Assembly: GCA_032716605.1 (NCBI GenBank)
Contig: CM064502.1
Location: forward strand, 58,674,421 to 58,738,420
Direction of reading: 5' to 3'
Source: Paralithodes platypus
Taxonomy: Eukaryota > Arthropoda > Malacostraca > Decapoda > Lithodidae
DNA length: 64,000 nucleotides
The notes under the pieces were generated by a model, which ran no database searches, was not told where the DNA came from, and saw only the letters and a program-made list of their open reading frames with translations. A program made the translations under genes and the position numbers. Every line of letters starts with the position of its first letter. Position 1 is the stretch's first letter. This document shows positions 31,990-53,867 of this stretch, in pieces.

Positions 31990-32690
31990 TATCTTTTATT
32001 ATACTATTCTTAATTATTCTCAAGTTTCATTTACCTAACCTTACCATTTATCTAACATTCATTTGAGTTATCTAATTAATCCCAGGGTAAACCTGTGATG
32101 GTGGCAGCATATATATAGGGGAATTGATACCATTATTAACCCTATTCGCTTAAGCTTACATTCATGTATAAAAAAAAATCATTTCATACATAAAATCACG
32201 ATGAGGAACAAAACTTATGTATTCATGACATTTCTGATGTATTTGTATTTATTTATTTATTTGTGTATACCCTAGTTTTATTTGGCTTTGGGCATATTCT
32301 TTCACCCAGTTATACTGAAGGAAGCGCGAGTAACAACTGTGGATTAACAAGAATTATATTTTATTATACAACATAATATAGGCATACTGATAATCATAAA
32401 TGTTTCTAAAAATATAATGACTAAAGCTTAGCTATCATTGGTACAGTCGCGGCCATTAATTCAGATACATTTTGATAGTTGGGGACCACAACACACACTA
32501 CCCCTTATATGGTAGGATCTGGCATATCGACCCAACCACATGCAAGCGTAAACTCTCCAGGCCTCTCCTTCCCTTCTTTTTGGTGAAATGGGAATGAAAC
32601 CTGCACCATGTTTACTCACAAATATGTATACTCTACTCTTGACAATGTTACCATAGCAATTAAAATTTGTTAGATGCAGAAATTCACCCT
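31990..32690. other. Unassigned AT-rich sequence downstream of CYP4
   Basis: No gene seen. A (TTTA)n run lies at 32246-32262; read on the minus strand this gives AATAAA, but it is about 880 bp past the CYP4 stop. Confidence 0.3.
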
Positions 32691-32697
32691 CCAAAAA

Positions 32698-32790
32698 ATA
32701 TTTTTGAACTATCCCGGGCTGGGATTTGAACCCTGGTCCCCCAGGACACAAGGCAAGCACTCAACCGAGAGACCAATGCTGGTACCTCAC
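32698..32790 (-). mobile_element. tRNA-derived SINE head
   Basis: The minus strand begins GCATTGGTCTCTCGGTTGAG (A-box) and has the B-box AGGGTTCAAATCCCAG, followed by a non-tRNA body toward 32640. A SINE is likelier than a tRNA because the anticodon arm is poor. Confidence 0.55.
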
Positions 32791-32899
32791 TTGAGCTGGC
32801 ATTCCAAGTATATTTCAGCAGCATCGGGTCACACTGTAAGCCAAGATAGCTTCAGGACTGGAGCCCCTTTTCGAGAACTCCAGTCCCTTGTATTAATAT

Positions 32900-33134
32900 A
32901 CTACAACATTTACTCTTATGTAGCCCTGTTGACTGAAGCATTACGGGTATATGATATCTTCCTGTCGTTCCTCTTATGCACAACAACATTTACTCCTATG
33001 TAGCCCTGTTGACTGAAGAATTACAGGTATATGATAACTTTCTGTTGTTCCTCTTATACACAACAACATTTACTCTTATGAAGCCCTGTTGACTGAAGAA
33101 TTACGGGTATGTGATATCTTTCTGTCGTTCCTTT
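32900..33134 (-). repeat. Three decayed tandem copies of the CYP4 3' coding end
   Basis: Units of about 82 bp at about 32905, 32987 and 33070 contain CCCTGTTGACTGAAG, matching the last 50 bases of the CYP4 coding sequence (33135-33190, CGTGTTGACTGAAGCG) on the plus strand. The coding end is effectively the fourth unit. Each copy has substitutions in the stop region. Confidence 0.75.
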
Positions 33135-44049
<10,915 letters not shown>

Positions 44050-44154
44050 CTGTTTGGGGAAATAATGATGAATATATTTTTGTATTATTATTATTATTTT
44101 TTTTTTTTTAAATCTTAGCTTCATGCATGAATAACAAACATGTATGCACATGTT

Positions 44155-44397
44155 TAGTGAGTTCACTGCTCAATAGGTGGCGTTCTGAGAGTGAGGGTCT
44201 GAGTCTGGAGGGTGAGACGGTGAAGCACTTGAGCGAAGCAACCGGCCGCTTCAGAGATGGAGCTGCTTCGAGCCATGATGGATGCTTCGCATGTCTCACT
44301 CCCCAGACTGGAACAAGACCTCACGGGCTTCACCGTGTTGGGCGGTGGAATGTACAGGCTCTCAGCCTATGCCCGAGAGGGAGTAGTTGGAATATAG

Positions 44398-44431
<34 letters not shown>
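44155..44431 (+). mobile_element. Poly(A)-tailed SINE-like retrocopy, copy 2
   Basis: Same roughly 245-bp sequence as 732-994, here with a longer A tract (44397-44431). It sits about 100 bp upstream of the CYP4 start codon, on the opposite strand. Confidence 0.6.
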
Positions 44432-44433
<2 letters not shown>

Positions 44434-45205
44434 TGAACCTAGGTTACCCAAAGGTGTTCTTCTTGGTAGTATTAATAGAGAGGGGAATCAGGTCAGGTCA
44501 GATCAGGTGATTGTCGGGGATTAATGCCTAATGTAATGCTCTGGAAATCAGCAGTATTTGGCAGGAAATGGGGCTGATTTTAACATAGAAAGACCTTGTG
44601 AAGACGGTGTAACAATAGTAACATGATGATCAACGACAGAGGTATGACATCCTCACGAGGGTCACGACTGCCGGTCACGACCGAGTACGACCTGGAAAAA
44701 CAGTCCCACAGTGACAGAAGGCGGTAGGACGAATGTGTCACAACGTCAGCATAACTGCGAGACAACGACATGTGCAATGGCTCGGGGGGGATGCGGCGCC
44801 GTCCTAGTGGCATTGTTTTGGGCCGCACGTGCGGTAGTTTCACGTCTTCTCGCAGTCTTGCCATGTCTTCACGCTGCATAGCCACGTCTTCTCACTGTTT
44901 TCTCACATAATGGCACTGTTGTAACACCGTCACTTCAGACGTTACGCTGTTATTGCACAGTCTTTGGTTGTTGTCAGACTATGGTAGGATTACGCGTTTC
45001 GTCGTCTTGACGATACATGACTGTCGTTGTACCGTCGTTTTTTACCATCATTGTATGGATGTGCGTGTTGATGTGGCACCGTCGGTGTGTCGACAGTGAA
45101 ATAATATATTAAGCAATATACAGCTGATTTGATCTGAACATCAATCTAAATGGATACATTTGTATTAAGAATATCACAAGAGTTCACGAACATTTGTCAG
45201 TAGCT
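44432..45205. other. Unassigned sequence upstream of CYP4
   Basis: A minus-strand frame at 44885-44580 (101 codons) has no recognised domain. The GC- and CGTC-rich 44650-45100 stretch differs in composition from its surroundings. A 5' exon or promoter of CYP4 could lie here but none is evident. Confidence 0.3.
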
Positions 45206-45403
45206 GTACAGGTTTCCCTCAAGTTATGTTTGTGTTACGTTCCTGTAAACCCTATCTTAAATAGAAAAATCATATAGCAAACCCTACAATTAATGGGGTA
45301 AATTGGGAGGCGTTCTGGGACACGCCAAAAAACAAACACAAACACCTAAAAACCTATAATAATATTGTATATCTAGACATTAGATAGTGAGGGAGACCTG
45401 TAC
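45206..45403 (-). mobile_element. ACAGGTCTCCCTCA MITE, complete copy
   Basis: GTACAGGTTTCCCTCA at the left faces TGAGGGAGACCTGTAC at the right. The interior reads AAACCCTACAATTAATGGGG and matches the truncated copies at 8015 and 25170. Confidence 0.65.
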
Positions 45404-45489
45404 TTGTAAAGAGAGCTGACTCTATAATATTCTGAAGGTGATAAGTCTAAGGGGCATTACGTGAGAGGAAATAATAACCTGTATACTGC

Positions 45490-45830
45490 AGATCCTTAGG
45501 GGTGGTAGGGGGTTTTATGGCCCACCTTCTTACTGATATTTAGTCCCATTAGTTTTCATATTTTAAGACGTTCGGCCCATTAGTTTGATACTTTTAAGAC
45601 CTTTCGACTATTTCTGTTAATATTAAGACTTGTTGTGTCATTTAGGTGTCGATTTATTCTGGCGAGCGATAGTGAGCCTGTAATTAAGGAGAGATTGGCC
45701 TTCGGCCGGAACATTTTTCTACCGAAAAATGTACTAATATATCTAGAAGGTGGATCTTGGGAATGGTGTTTTATTTTTTTTAAATCTTGATGGAGATCTA
45801 GGGAGGGAACTAAAAAATATATAAAGTAAA
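45490..45830 (-). mobile_element. TTAAGGGGG MITE, long copy
   Basis: Has CCTTAGGGGTGGTAGGGGG near one end, the core TTTTAAGACGTTCGGCCC, ATTCTGGCGAGCGATAGTG, the GC stem TGGCCTTCGGCCGGAAC and CATTTTTCTACCGAAAAATG hairpin, and GATGGAGATCTAGGG at the other. Confidence 0.6.
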
Positions 45831-45834
45831 GTAA

Positions 45835-46090
45835 CAAAACGTAAGAACATAAGAAAATGGGAGTCTGCAAAAAGCCGATTGGCCCACACAAGGCAGATCC
45901 CTGTCACACCCAACCCCATTTACAAGCCCAACTCACTAATACCTTGAGTACTGACCCCACCAAAACGGTCAGAGATTAACACAATATTACGGGGGTCTGC
46001 TGAGCGCCGATTGGCGCACACCCGGCAGATCCCCCTCACACCCAACCCATCTCATCCATATGCCTATCTAATTTTATCTTCATTACGTAA
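45835..46090 (+). repeat. Duplicated GATTGGCCCACAC...GGCAGATCCC repeat
   Basis: Two adjacent related blocks (AAAGCCGATTGGCCCACACA / AGCGCCGATTGGCGCACAC, each followed by GGCAGATCCC). From memory, similar sequence is common in decapod genomes, probably from a LINE; I cannot check this here. Confidence 0.4.
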
Positions 46091-46164
46091 CACTGTTTAG
46101 GCGTACCCGTTTCAGACAGCAAAGTTCATAATCTTATACTTACTGGAGAGTGAGAGACTTAGAG

Positions 46165-46290
46165 TGAGAATGAGAGAGAGAGAGAGAGAGAGGCACCGTA
46201 CTCCCCTTGTTGCTGCGAGGCTGGCACTGCTAAACAGTTTAATTGGTTTACTGGGGTGGCACTCCCTCCCTCCCTCTCCTTCTCCCTCTC

Positions 46291-46350
<60 letters not shown>

Positions 46351-46500
46351 TCTCTTTGTATTATGTATTTTTTTGTCTCCATCTTCACTCCCCCTCTTTC
46401 ACTCTCTCTCTCTCTCTCTCTCTCTGTATGTATGTATTTCTCTCACTACGTCTTCACTCCCCTACTCTCCATCTCTCTCTCTCTCTCTGTCCTCACATAC
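46165..46500 (+). repeat. (GA)n and (CT)n microsatellites
   Basis: GA tract at 46172-46191, long CT tracts at 46296-46352, 46401-46424 and 46469-46489. Confidence 0.9.
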
Positions 46501-46784
46501 CTTATAAATGACCTTAACTATTATGAGTTGTGTGTGTTCGTTTGTGTGTGCTTGTGTGCATCTACGTGTGAGGGACATATTGTGTGTATAGGCTATATTC
46601 TTATGTGTGAATTTAATTTAATTTAATTTAATTTAATTAAGTTTATTTGCTCAGACATTCACAAAAAGTGCCTGTGTATGTGTGTGTGCATATATGTGTG
46701 TGAGTTTGTATTGTGTGTAAATCTCTCTCTCTCTCTCTCCTTACTCTTACACAGTTTCACACACACCCACACACACACTCTTTA

Positions 46785-46842
<58 letters not shown>

Positions 46843-46866
46843 TATACATACACATTAGTTTAGTTT
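46501..46866. repeat. TG/CA/TA simple-repeat region
   Basis: GT-rich, (AATTT)n at 46611-46640, then CACACTCTTTAGTATATA, a TA tract (46787-46826) and a TG tract, resembling the loop of the hairpin that follows. Confidence 0.7.
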
Positions 46867-47004
46867 AGCCGAGTTTAGTGACAACACGTAGTACACGGCT
46901 GATGACTGAGTGTTTTGCTGAGTCATGGTGAGTCTGGGGGTAAGATAATGCCCTACTGTTATGGTTCTCAAGTATACATACACACACACACACACACTCT
47001 TTAG

Positions 47005-47051
<47 letters not shown>

Positions 47052-47164
47052 ATGTATACTTGAGAACCATAACAGTAGGGCATTATCTTACCCCCAGACT
47101 CACCATGACTCAGCAAAACACTCAGTCATCAGCCGTGTACTACGTGTTGTCACTAAACTCGGCT
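46867..47164. repeat. Perfect long hairpin, arms about 125 bp
   Basis: The left arm AGCCGAGTTTAGTGACAACA through GTTCTCAAGTATACATACAC is exactly complementary to the right arm by eye, with a loop of CA, TA and TG microsatellite. The outer end ACTAAACTCGGCTCAC resembles the GTGAGCA...TTTAGTCC MITE terminus next to it. Confidence 0.85.
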
Positions 47165-47189
47165 CACTATTTTTATTTTTGTGTTTTTT

Positions 47190-47450
47190 GGTGAGCAAAG
47201 TTTAGTCCCTGCTTAAAGTGAGACTTCATTGTGTTACCTAAATGAGCTCACATTTAGTACACACTTTAACCTTGGACTAAACCCTGCTTACTTTATTTTT
47301 TTGGTGAGCAAGGTTTAGTCCCTGCTTAAAGTGAGACTTCATTATGTTACCTAAATAAGCTCACATTTAGTACACAATTCATGTCGGACTGAATGTGAGC
47401 ATGTTTAGGTAACTTTGGACTAAATACCCTGCTCACTTTTCTTACCTTGG
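47190..47450. mobile_element. GTGAGCAAGGTTTAGTCC MITE, two tandem copies
   Basis: Each copy runs from GGTGAGCAAAGTTTAGTCCC through CATTTAGTACACA to GGACTAAACCCTGC, with inverted ends of about 18 bp. Two more copies are at 49655-49888. Confidence 0.65.
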
Positions 47451-47600
47451 ACTAAACCCTGCTTACTGTTCTTAGCTGAATGGTGGCTGTCAGTGATACT
47501 TGAACCAAAGTGTGCATAGATGGCTTAAAGTAATATCTTCTTAACCAATTTGACCTGGAGAGTCCAAAAAGAGCCTAAGATATTTTCTAACATTGAAATT

Positions 47601-48232
47601 AAGGTACCTACAGACAATGTTCATATAATTAAGGTACCTACAGACAATGTTCATATAATTAAGGTGCCTACAGACAATGTTCATATAATTAAGGTACCTA
47701 CAGACAATGTTCATATAATTAAGGTGCCTACAGACAATGTTCATATAATTAAGGTACCTACAGACAATGTTCATATAATTAAGGTACCTACAGACAATGT
47801 TCATATAATTAAGGTGCCTACAGACAATGTTCATATAATTAAGGTACCTACAGACAATGTTCATATAATTAAGGTACCTACAGACAATGTTCATATAATT
47901 AAGGTGCCTACAGACAATGTTCATATAATTAAGGTACCTACAGACAATGTTCATATAATTAAGGTACCTACAGACAATGTTCATATAATTAAGGTGCCTA
48001 CAGACAATGTTCATATAATTAAGGTACCTACAGACAATGTTCATATAATTAAGGTACCTACAGACAATGTTCATATAATTAAGGTGCCTACAGACAATGT
48101 TCATATAATTAAGGTACCTACAGACAATGTTCATATAATTAAGGTACCTACAGACAATGTTCATATAATTAAGGTGCCTACAGACAATGTTCATATAATT
48201 AAGGTACCTACAGACAATGTTCATATAATTAA
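47601..48232 (+). repeat. 30-bp satellite with 90-bp higher-order period
   Basis: Twenty-one units of AAGGTACCTACAGACAATGT plus TCATATAATT. The only variable site is GGTACC versus GGTGCC (A or G), in the order AAGAGAAGAAGAAGAAGAAGA, i.e. an AAG trimer with one defect near the left end. Both strands stay open because 30 is divisible by three; no gene is implied. Confidence 0.95.
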
Positions 48233-48324
48233 ACAACGAATTTGCCTCTATTTTAATTTATTAAGAAGTTAGACAATTAATAATGACATTTTTGGAATAT
48301 CTAGCTCAAAATACATATGATTAT

Positions 48325-48537
48325 TAACCCCTTGAACCTCTGACGCGTTTTAGCAATTTATTTTGGCAATCATTAGACGATTTTATGCAGCTTAGGAAGG
48401 ATCTGTGAGTATTAAAAGGGTAAATACTATCTCAATCAACCCTTTGATTTTCATATAATGTTACTAATCTGAATAAAATCGTCTAATAGTAGCCAGAAAA
48501 CAGAACAGAAACGCGTATTGGAGCTTGAAAGGGTTAA
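48325..48537 (+). mobile_element. Palindromic TTAA MITE, ACGCG subfamily
   Basis: TTAACCCCTTGAACCTCTGA then CGCGTTTTAGC; the inverse arm ends CAGAAACGCGTATTGGAGCT and GAAAGGGTTAA. Very similar to 54812-55024. Confidence 0.75.
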
Positions 48538-49590
48538 GGTGCGTCCACACTGGCAACATTTGATCGTCAGACAAGTCGGAAACCAATGTTTCAAACTCCG
48601 TGTTCGACATTGTGAGACATATCTACAACAATGTATGCAACAATGTTCGACATTGTGAGACATATCTACAACAATGTATGCAACAATGTTTGAATGAATG
48701 TTGGAGATATGTTGGCAACAGGAGTCGACTTAGTGAGGGTGTCTACACTTGGTCTGTGTAGACGGGAAGATCATGTCAGCGTGCGAAGATGCCTTGGCAG
48801 CAGCTGCTGCTGTAGTTATTTTGTAAATAAATAGGTCTGTGTCAGGGTAAATAGGGCCAGTTCCCTCATCTCTTAATCCAAGAAAAAAATATTGTATACC
48901 TGCAGTATTTCCAATGTTATAATGTTTTATGTGTTCAAAGTATTACATTGTATATGGGACAGAATAAAATAAGCGAAGTACAATATTATGCATATATTCT
49001 TACCTCCATTCCAGCGTCGTAAGTCTTGTGTGGCATTTGTTTGTCGGCCAAAAATATCATGCTTTTGAATCCAAACCACTGGTTTATGTAGGTGTCATCT
49101 GCTCCATTGCCAGATTTATTCTCCCTTGATTTTTTTTTAAGCTCCCTTCTGAATTGTGTAATTAAGTTTCTATTTTTATGTTTTTATTTTTTATTTTTTG
49201 TCCGGCCTCAACCCTCTCCACCTTCATAATATTTTCGACGATGTCTGGCCATGCATCGGCCCTCTTAAATTTGCGTTAATAATAAACGTGGGTGGGATCC
49301 CACTGTAGATTGTATCTACGGTAACAATCAATTAAATGTACCATCTGTTCCCTGGTCCAACCCATTATTGCTCAGTAGTCCTGAAGCCGCCGCTGTTAGT
49401 ATGAGTGTGTGTAGTCTGCCCAGATGTTTCACAACCCCGTTGACTCGTCCACACCATGGTTACCAACATATCGTCTACAAAGTTGTAGCAACATGTCTGC
49501 AACTTTGTCTCCATTACAACTTAACAACTTGTTGCCTACAATTGTGTGTGATGTGTTGTCGATATGTTTTGTTGCCAGTGAGGACGCACC
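48538..49590 (-). mobile_element. DNA transposon remnant with MADF gene (Harbinger-like?)
   Basis: Ends GGTGCGTCCACACTGGCAAC and its inverse TGTTGCCAGTGAGGACGCACC form a 21-bp TIR with one mismatch. The interior carries a MADF-domain reading frame. PIF/Harbinger elements often pair a transposase with a Myb/MADF protein; no transposase remains. A clear 3-bp duplication is not visible. A 44-bp direct repeat (TTCGACATTGTGAGACATAT) lies at 48601-48690. Confidence 0.6.
49005..49392 (-). pseudogene. MADF-domain protein fragment
   Basis: The minus frame reads WTREQMVHLIDCYRRYNLQW, DPTHVYY, a stop, then RKFKRADAWPDIVENIMKV; after a frameshift LITQFRRELKKKSRENKSGN and WFGFKSMIFLADKQMPHKTY follow, ending at a donor-like GTAAGAATAT. 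This is the pattern of a MADF DNA-binding domain. Stop and frameshift make it a pseudogene. Confidence 0.65.
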
Positions 49591-49654
49591 ATTATATTCT
49601 ATGGCCGATATGGACATCTTGAAGAACATTTCTCTGAGAGACCACACTCAGCTA

Positions 49655-49760
49655 AGTTTTGTGAGCAAGGTTTAGTCCGGTCTTAAATTAAGACTTCATT
49701 ATGTTACCTAAATGTGTTCACATTTAGTACACAATTTATGTCGGACTGAACCCTGCTCAT

Positions 49761-49791
<31 letters not shown>

Positions 49792-49888
49792 GGTGAGCAA
49801 AGTTTAGTCCCTGCTTAAAGTGAGACTTCATTGTGTTACCTAAATGAGCTCACATTTAGTACACACTTTAACCTTGGACTAAACCCTG
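49655..49888. mobile_element. GTGAGCAAGGTTTAGTCC MITE, two copies
   Basis: 49661-49760 and 49793-49888, separated by a T-tract (49765-49790). The second copy's end, GGACTAAACCCTG, is fused directly to the first unit of the 27-bp satellite. Confidence 0.65.
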
Positions 49889-51611
49889 TCTCCACTGCTG
49901 GGGGACGAATTAGTGTCTCCACTGCTGGGAGACGAATTAGTGTCTCCACTGCTGGGGGACGAATTAGTGTCTCCACTGCTGGGGGACGAATTAGTGTCTC
50001 TACTGCTGGGGGACGAATTAGTGTCTCCACTGCTGGGGGACGAATTAGTGTCTCCACTGCTGGGGGACGAATTAGTGTCTCCACTGCTGGGGGACGAATT
50101 AGTGTCTCCACTGCTGGGGGACGAATTCGTGTCTCCACTGCTGGTAGACGAATTGGTGTCTCCACTGCTGGTAGTCGAATTGGTGTCTCCACTGCTGGGG
50201 GACGAATTGGTGTCTCTACTGCTGGGGGACGAATTGGTGTCTCCACTGCTAGGGGACGAATTGGTGTCTCCACTGCTGGGGGACGAATTTGTGTCTCCAC
50301 TGCTGGGGGACGAATTTGTGTCTCCACTGCTGGGGGACGAATTGGTGTCTCCACTGCTGGGGGACGAATTGGTGTCTCCACTTCTGGGGGACGAATTAGT
50401 GTCTCCACTGCTGGGGGACGAATTGGTGTCTCCACTGCTGGGGGACGAATTAGTGTCTCCACTGCTGGGGGACGAATTAGTGTCTCCACTGCTGGGGGAC
50501 GAATTCGTGTCTCCACTGCTGGTAGACGAATTGGTGTCTCCACTGCTGGTAGTCGAATTGGTGTCTCCACTGCTGGGGGACGAATTGGTGTCTCCACTGC
50601 TGGGGGACGAATTGGTGTCTCCACTGCTAGGGGACGAATTGGTGTCTCCACTGCTGGGGGACGAATTGGTGTCTCCACTGCTGGGGGACGAATTGGTGTC
50701 TCCACTGCTGGGGGACGAATTGGTGTCTCCACTGCTGGGGGACGAATTGGTGTCTCCACTGCTGGGGGACGAATTGGTGTCTCCACTGCTGGGGGACGAA
50801 TTAGTGTCTCCACTGCTGGGGGACGAATTGGTGTCTCCACTGCTGGGGGACGAATTGGTGTCTCCACTGCTGGGGGACGAATTGGTGTCTCCACTGCTGG
50901 GGGACGAATTGGTGTCTCCACTGCTGGGGGACGAATTAGTGTCTCCACTGCTGGGGGACGAATTGGTGTCTCCACTGCTGGGGGACGAATTGGTGTCTCC
51001 ACTGCTGGGGGACGAATTGGTGTCTCCACTGCTGGGGGACGAATTTGTGTCTCCACTGCTGGGGGACGAATTGGTGTCTCCACTGCTGGGGGACGAATTG
51101 GTGTCTCCACTGCTGGGGGACGAATTGGTGTCTCCACTGCTGGGGGACGAATTAGTGTCTCCACTGCTGGGGGACGAATTGGTGTCTCCACTGTTGGGGG
51201 ACGAATTAGTGCCTCCACTGCTGGGGGACGAATTAGTGTCTCCACTGCTGGGGGACGAATTAGTGTCTCCACTGCTGGGGGACGAATTGGTGTATCCGCT
51301 GCTGGGGGACGAATTGGTGTCTCCGCTGCTGGGGGACGAATTAGTGTCTCCACTGCTGGGGGACGAATTAGTGTCTCCACTGCTGGGGGACGAATTAGTG
51401 TCTCCACTGCTGGGGGACGAATTGGTGTCTCCACTGCTGGGGGACGAATTGGTGTCTCCGCTGCTGGGGGACGAATTGGTGTCTCCACTGCTGGGGGACG
51501 AATTGGTGTCTCCACTGCTGGGGGACGAATTGGTGTCTCCACTCGAATTGGTGTCTCCACTGCTGGGGGACGAATTGGTGTCTCCACTGCTGGGGGACGA
51601 ATTGGTGTCTC

Positions 51612-51614
<3 letters not shown>
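49889..51614 (+). repeat. 27-bp satellite, about 64 units
   Basis: Unit TCTCCACTGCTGGGGGACGA plus ATTAGTG or ATTGGTG. A block with ATTCGTG, GGTAGACG and GGTAGTCG variants recurs exactly 378 bp (14 units) later (50125 and 50503), showing segmental duplication. One short unit lies near 51541. It ends in a TA tract. Open frames in several phases arise from the 27-bp period. Confidence 0.95.
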
Positions 51615-51647
<33 letters not shown>

Positions 51648-51813
51648 CAGTTGGCGCCAGGACTTCCTTTTTTGTGCCAGCACAGGAAGGGAAGGGTTGA
51701 AGTGGGATGTGAATATCGTAATTAAAAGCTTCTGTCCGGATATCCTTAACATGTACAGTATTCACACATACCCCACACATATATACACGCACATACGCAT
51801 ACATACTCACTCG

Positions 51814-51852
<39 letters not shown>

Positions 51853-51940
51853 ACAGCCTATATAGCTTCCGTTTTCTATACGCCATCACACTCTCAGGGG
51901 AAACTCCGCCAATGTTTACAAGAAGGAAGGATATCATAAG
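51615..51940. repeat. TA and CA microsatellites with unique spacer
   Basis: TA tract to 51645 and a CA tract at 51817-51846; the rest is unassigned. Confidence 0.7.
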
Positions 51941-53867
51941 GTAGCCCTAATAAGTCATGTCTCACCTGTCATTACGAAAGGATGTACGGTAGAGCTAATA
52001 AGTCATGTCTCACCTGTTATTACGAAAGGATGTACGGTAGATCTAATAAGTCATGTCTCACCTGTTATTACGAAAGGATGTACAGTAGCGCTAATAAGTC
52101 TTGTCTCACCTGTCATTACGAAAGGATGTACAGTAGCGCTAATAAGTCATGTCTCACCTGTTATTACGAAAGGATGTACAGTAGCGCTAATAAGTCAAGT
52201 CTCACCTGTTATTACGAAAGGATGTACAGTAGCGCTAATAAGTCATGTCTCACCTGTTATTACGAAAGGATGTACAGTAGCGCTAATAAGTCATGTCTCA
52301 CCTGTTATTACGAAAGGATGTACAGTAGCGCTAATAAGTCATGTCTCACCTGTTATTACGAAAGGATGTACAGTAGCGCTAATAAGTCATGTCTCACCTG
52401 TCATTACGAAAGGATGTACAGTAGCGCTAATAAGTCATGTTTCACCTGTCATTACGAAAGGATGTACAGTAGCGCTAATAAGTCATGTTTCACCTGTCAT
52501 TACGAAAGGATGTACAGTAGCGCTAATAAGTCATGTTTCACCTGTCATTACGAAAGGATGTACAGTAGCGCTAATAAGTCATGTCTCACCTGTCATTACG
52601 AAAGGATGTACAGTAGAGCTAATAAGTCATGTCTCACCTGTCATTACGAAAGGATGTACAGTAGCGCTAATAAGTCATGTCTCACCTGTCATTACGAAAG
52701 GATGTACAGTAGCGCTAATAAGTCATGTCTCACCTGTCATTACGAAAGGATGTACAGTAGCGCTAATAAGTCATGTCTCACCTGTCATTACGAAAGGATG
52801 TACAGTAACGCTAATAAGTCATGTCTCACCTGTTATTACGAAAGGATGTACAGTAGCGCTAATAAGTCATGTCTCACCTGTCATTACGAAAGGATGTACA
52901 GTAGCGCTAATAAGTCATGTCTCACCTGTCATTACGAAAGGATGTACAGTAGCGCTAATAAGTCATGTTTCACCTGTCATTACGAAAGGATGTACAGTAG
53001 AGCTAATAAGTCATGTCTCACCTGTCATTACGAAAGGATGTACAGTAGCGCTAATAAGTCATGTCTCACCTGTCATTACGAAAGGATGTACAGTAGAGCT
53101 AATAAGTCATGTCTCACCTGTCATTACGAAAGGATGTACAGTAGAGCTAATAAGTCATGTCTCACCTGTCATTACGAAAGGATGTACAGTAGCGCTAATA
53201 AGTCATGTCTCACCTGTCATTACGAAAGGATGTACAGTAGCGCTAATAAGTCATGTTTCACCTGTCATTACGAAAGGATGTACAGTAGCGCTAATAAGTC
53301 ATGTCTCACCTGTCATTACGAAAGGATGTACAGTAGAGCTAATAAGTCATGTCTCACCTGTCATTACGAAAGGATGTACAGTAGCGCTAATAAGTCATGT
53401 CTCACCTGTCATTACGAAAGGATGTACAGTAGAGCTAATAAGTCATGTCTCACCTGTCATTACGAAAGGATGTACAGTAGCGCTAATAAGTCATGTCTCA
53501 CCTGTCATTACGAAAGGATGTACAGTAGCGCTAATAAGTCATGTTTCACCTGTCATTACGAAAGGATGTACAGTAACGCTAATAAGTCATGTCTCACCTG
53601 TTATTACGAAAGGATGTACAGTAGCGCTAATAAGTCATGTCTCACCTGTTATTACGAAAGGATGTACAGTAGCGCTAATAAGTCATGTCTCACCTGTCAT
53701 TACGAAAGGATGTACAGTAGCGCTAATAAGTCATGTTTCACCTGTCATTACGAAAGGATGTACAGTAGCGCTAATAAGTCATGTTTCACCTGTCATTACG
53801 AAAGGATGTACAGTAGCGCTAATAAGTCATGTCTCACCTGTCATTACGAAAGGATATTATTGTATAC
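51941..53867 (+). repeat. 48-bp satellite derived from a MITE end
   Basis: About 40 units of GTACAGTAGCGCTAATAAGT, CATGTCTCACCTGTCATTAC, GAAAGGAT. The first 40 bases match the terminal 40 bases of the GTAC-flanked MITE (38787-38826; reverse of 40147-40186). The array ends in a fuller piece of that MITE. Unit variants (AGAGCT, AACGCT, TTTCAC, TTATTAC) are interspersed. The open 666-codon frame is not a gene. Confidence 0.93.

Noticed and set aside
44580..44885. A 101-codon minus frame upstream of CYP4 as a host gene or first exon
   Set aside because: No recognisable domain and no splice junction that joins it in phase to the ATG exon could be argued.
46164..46626. Ser/Leu-rich frames
   Set aside because: They translate CT microsatellites.
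47541..48272. Open frames on both strands over the 30-bp array
   Set aside because: Same reasoning: a 30-bp period and no stops in the unit.
49831..51939. A 702-codon plus frame and several similar frames over the 27-bp array
   Set aside because: The unit is 27 bp, so any frame without a stop in one unit stays open through all. Frames are open on both strands and lack codon-level constraint.
47601..53867. CRISPR array interpretation of the regular repeats
   Set aside because: Units are contiguous without unique spacers, no cas genes occur, and the context is eukaryotic.
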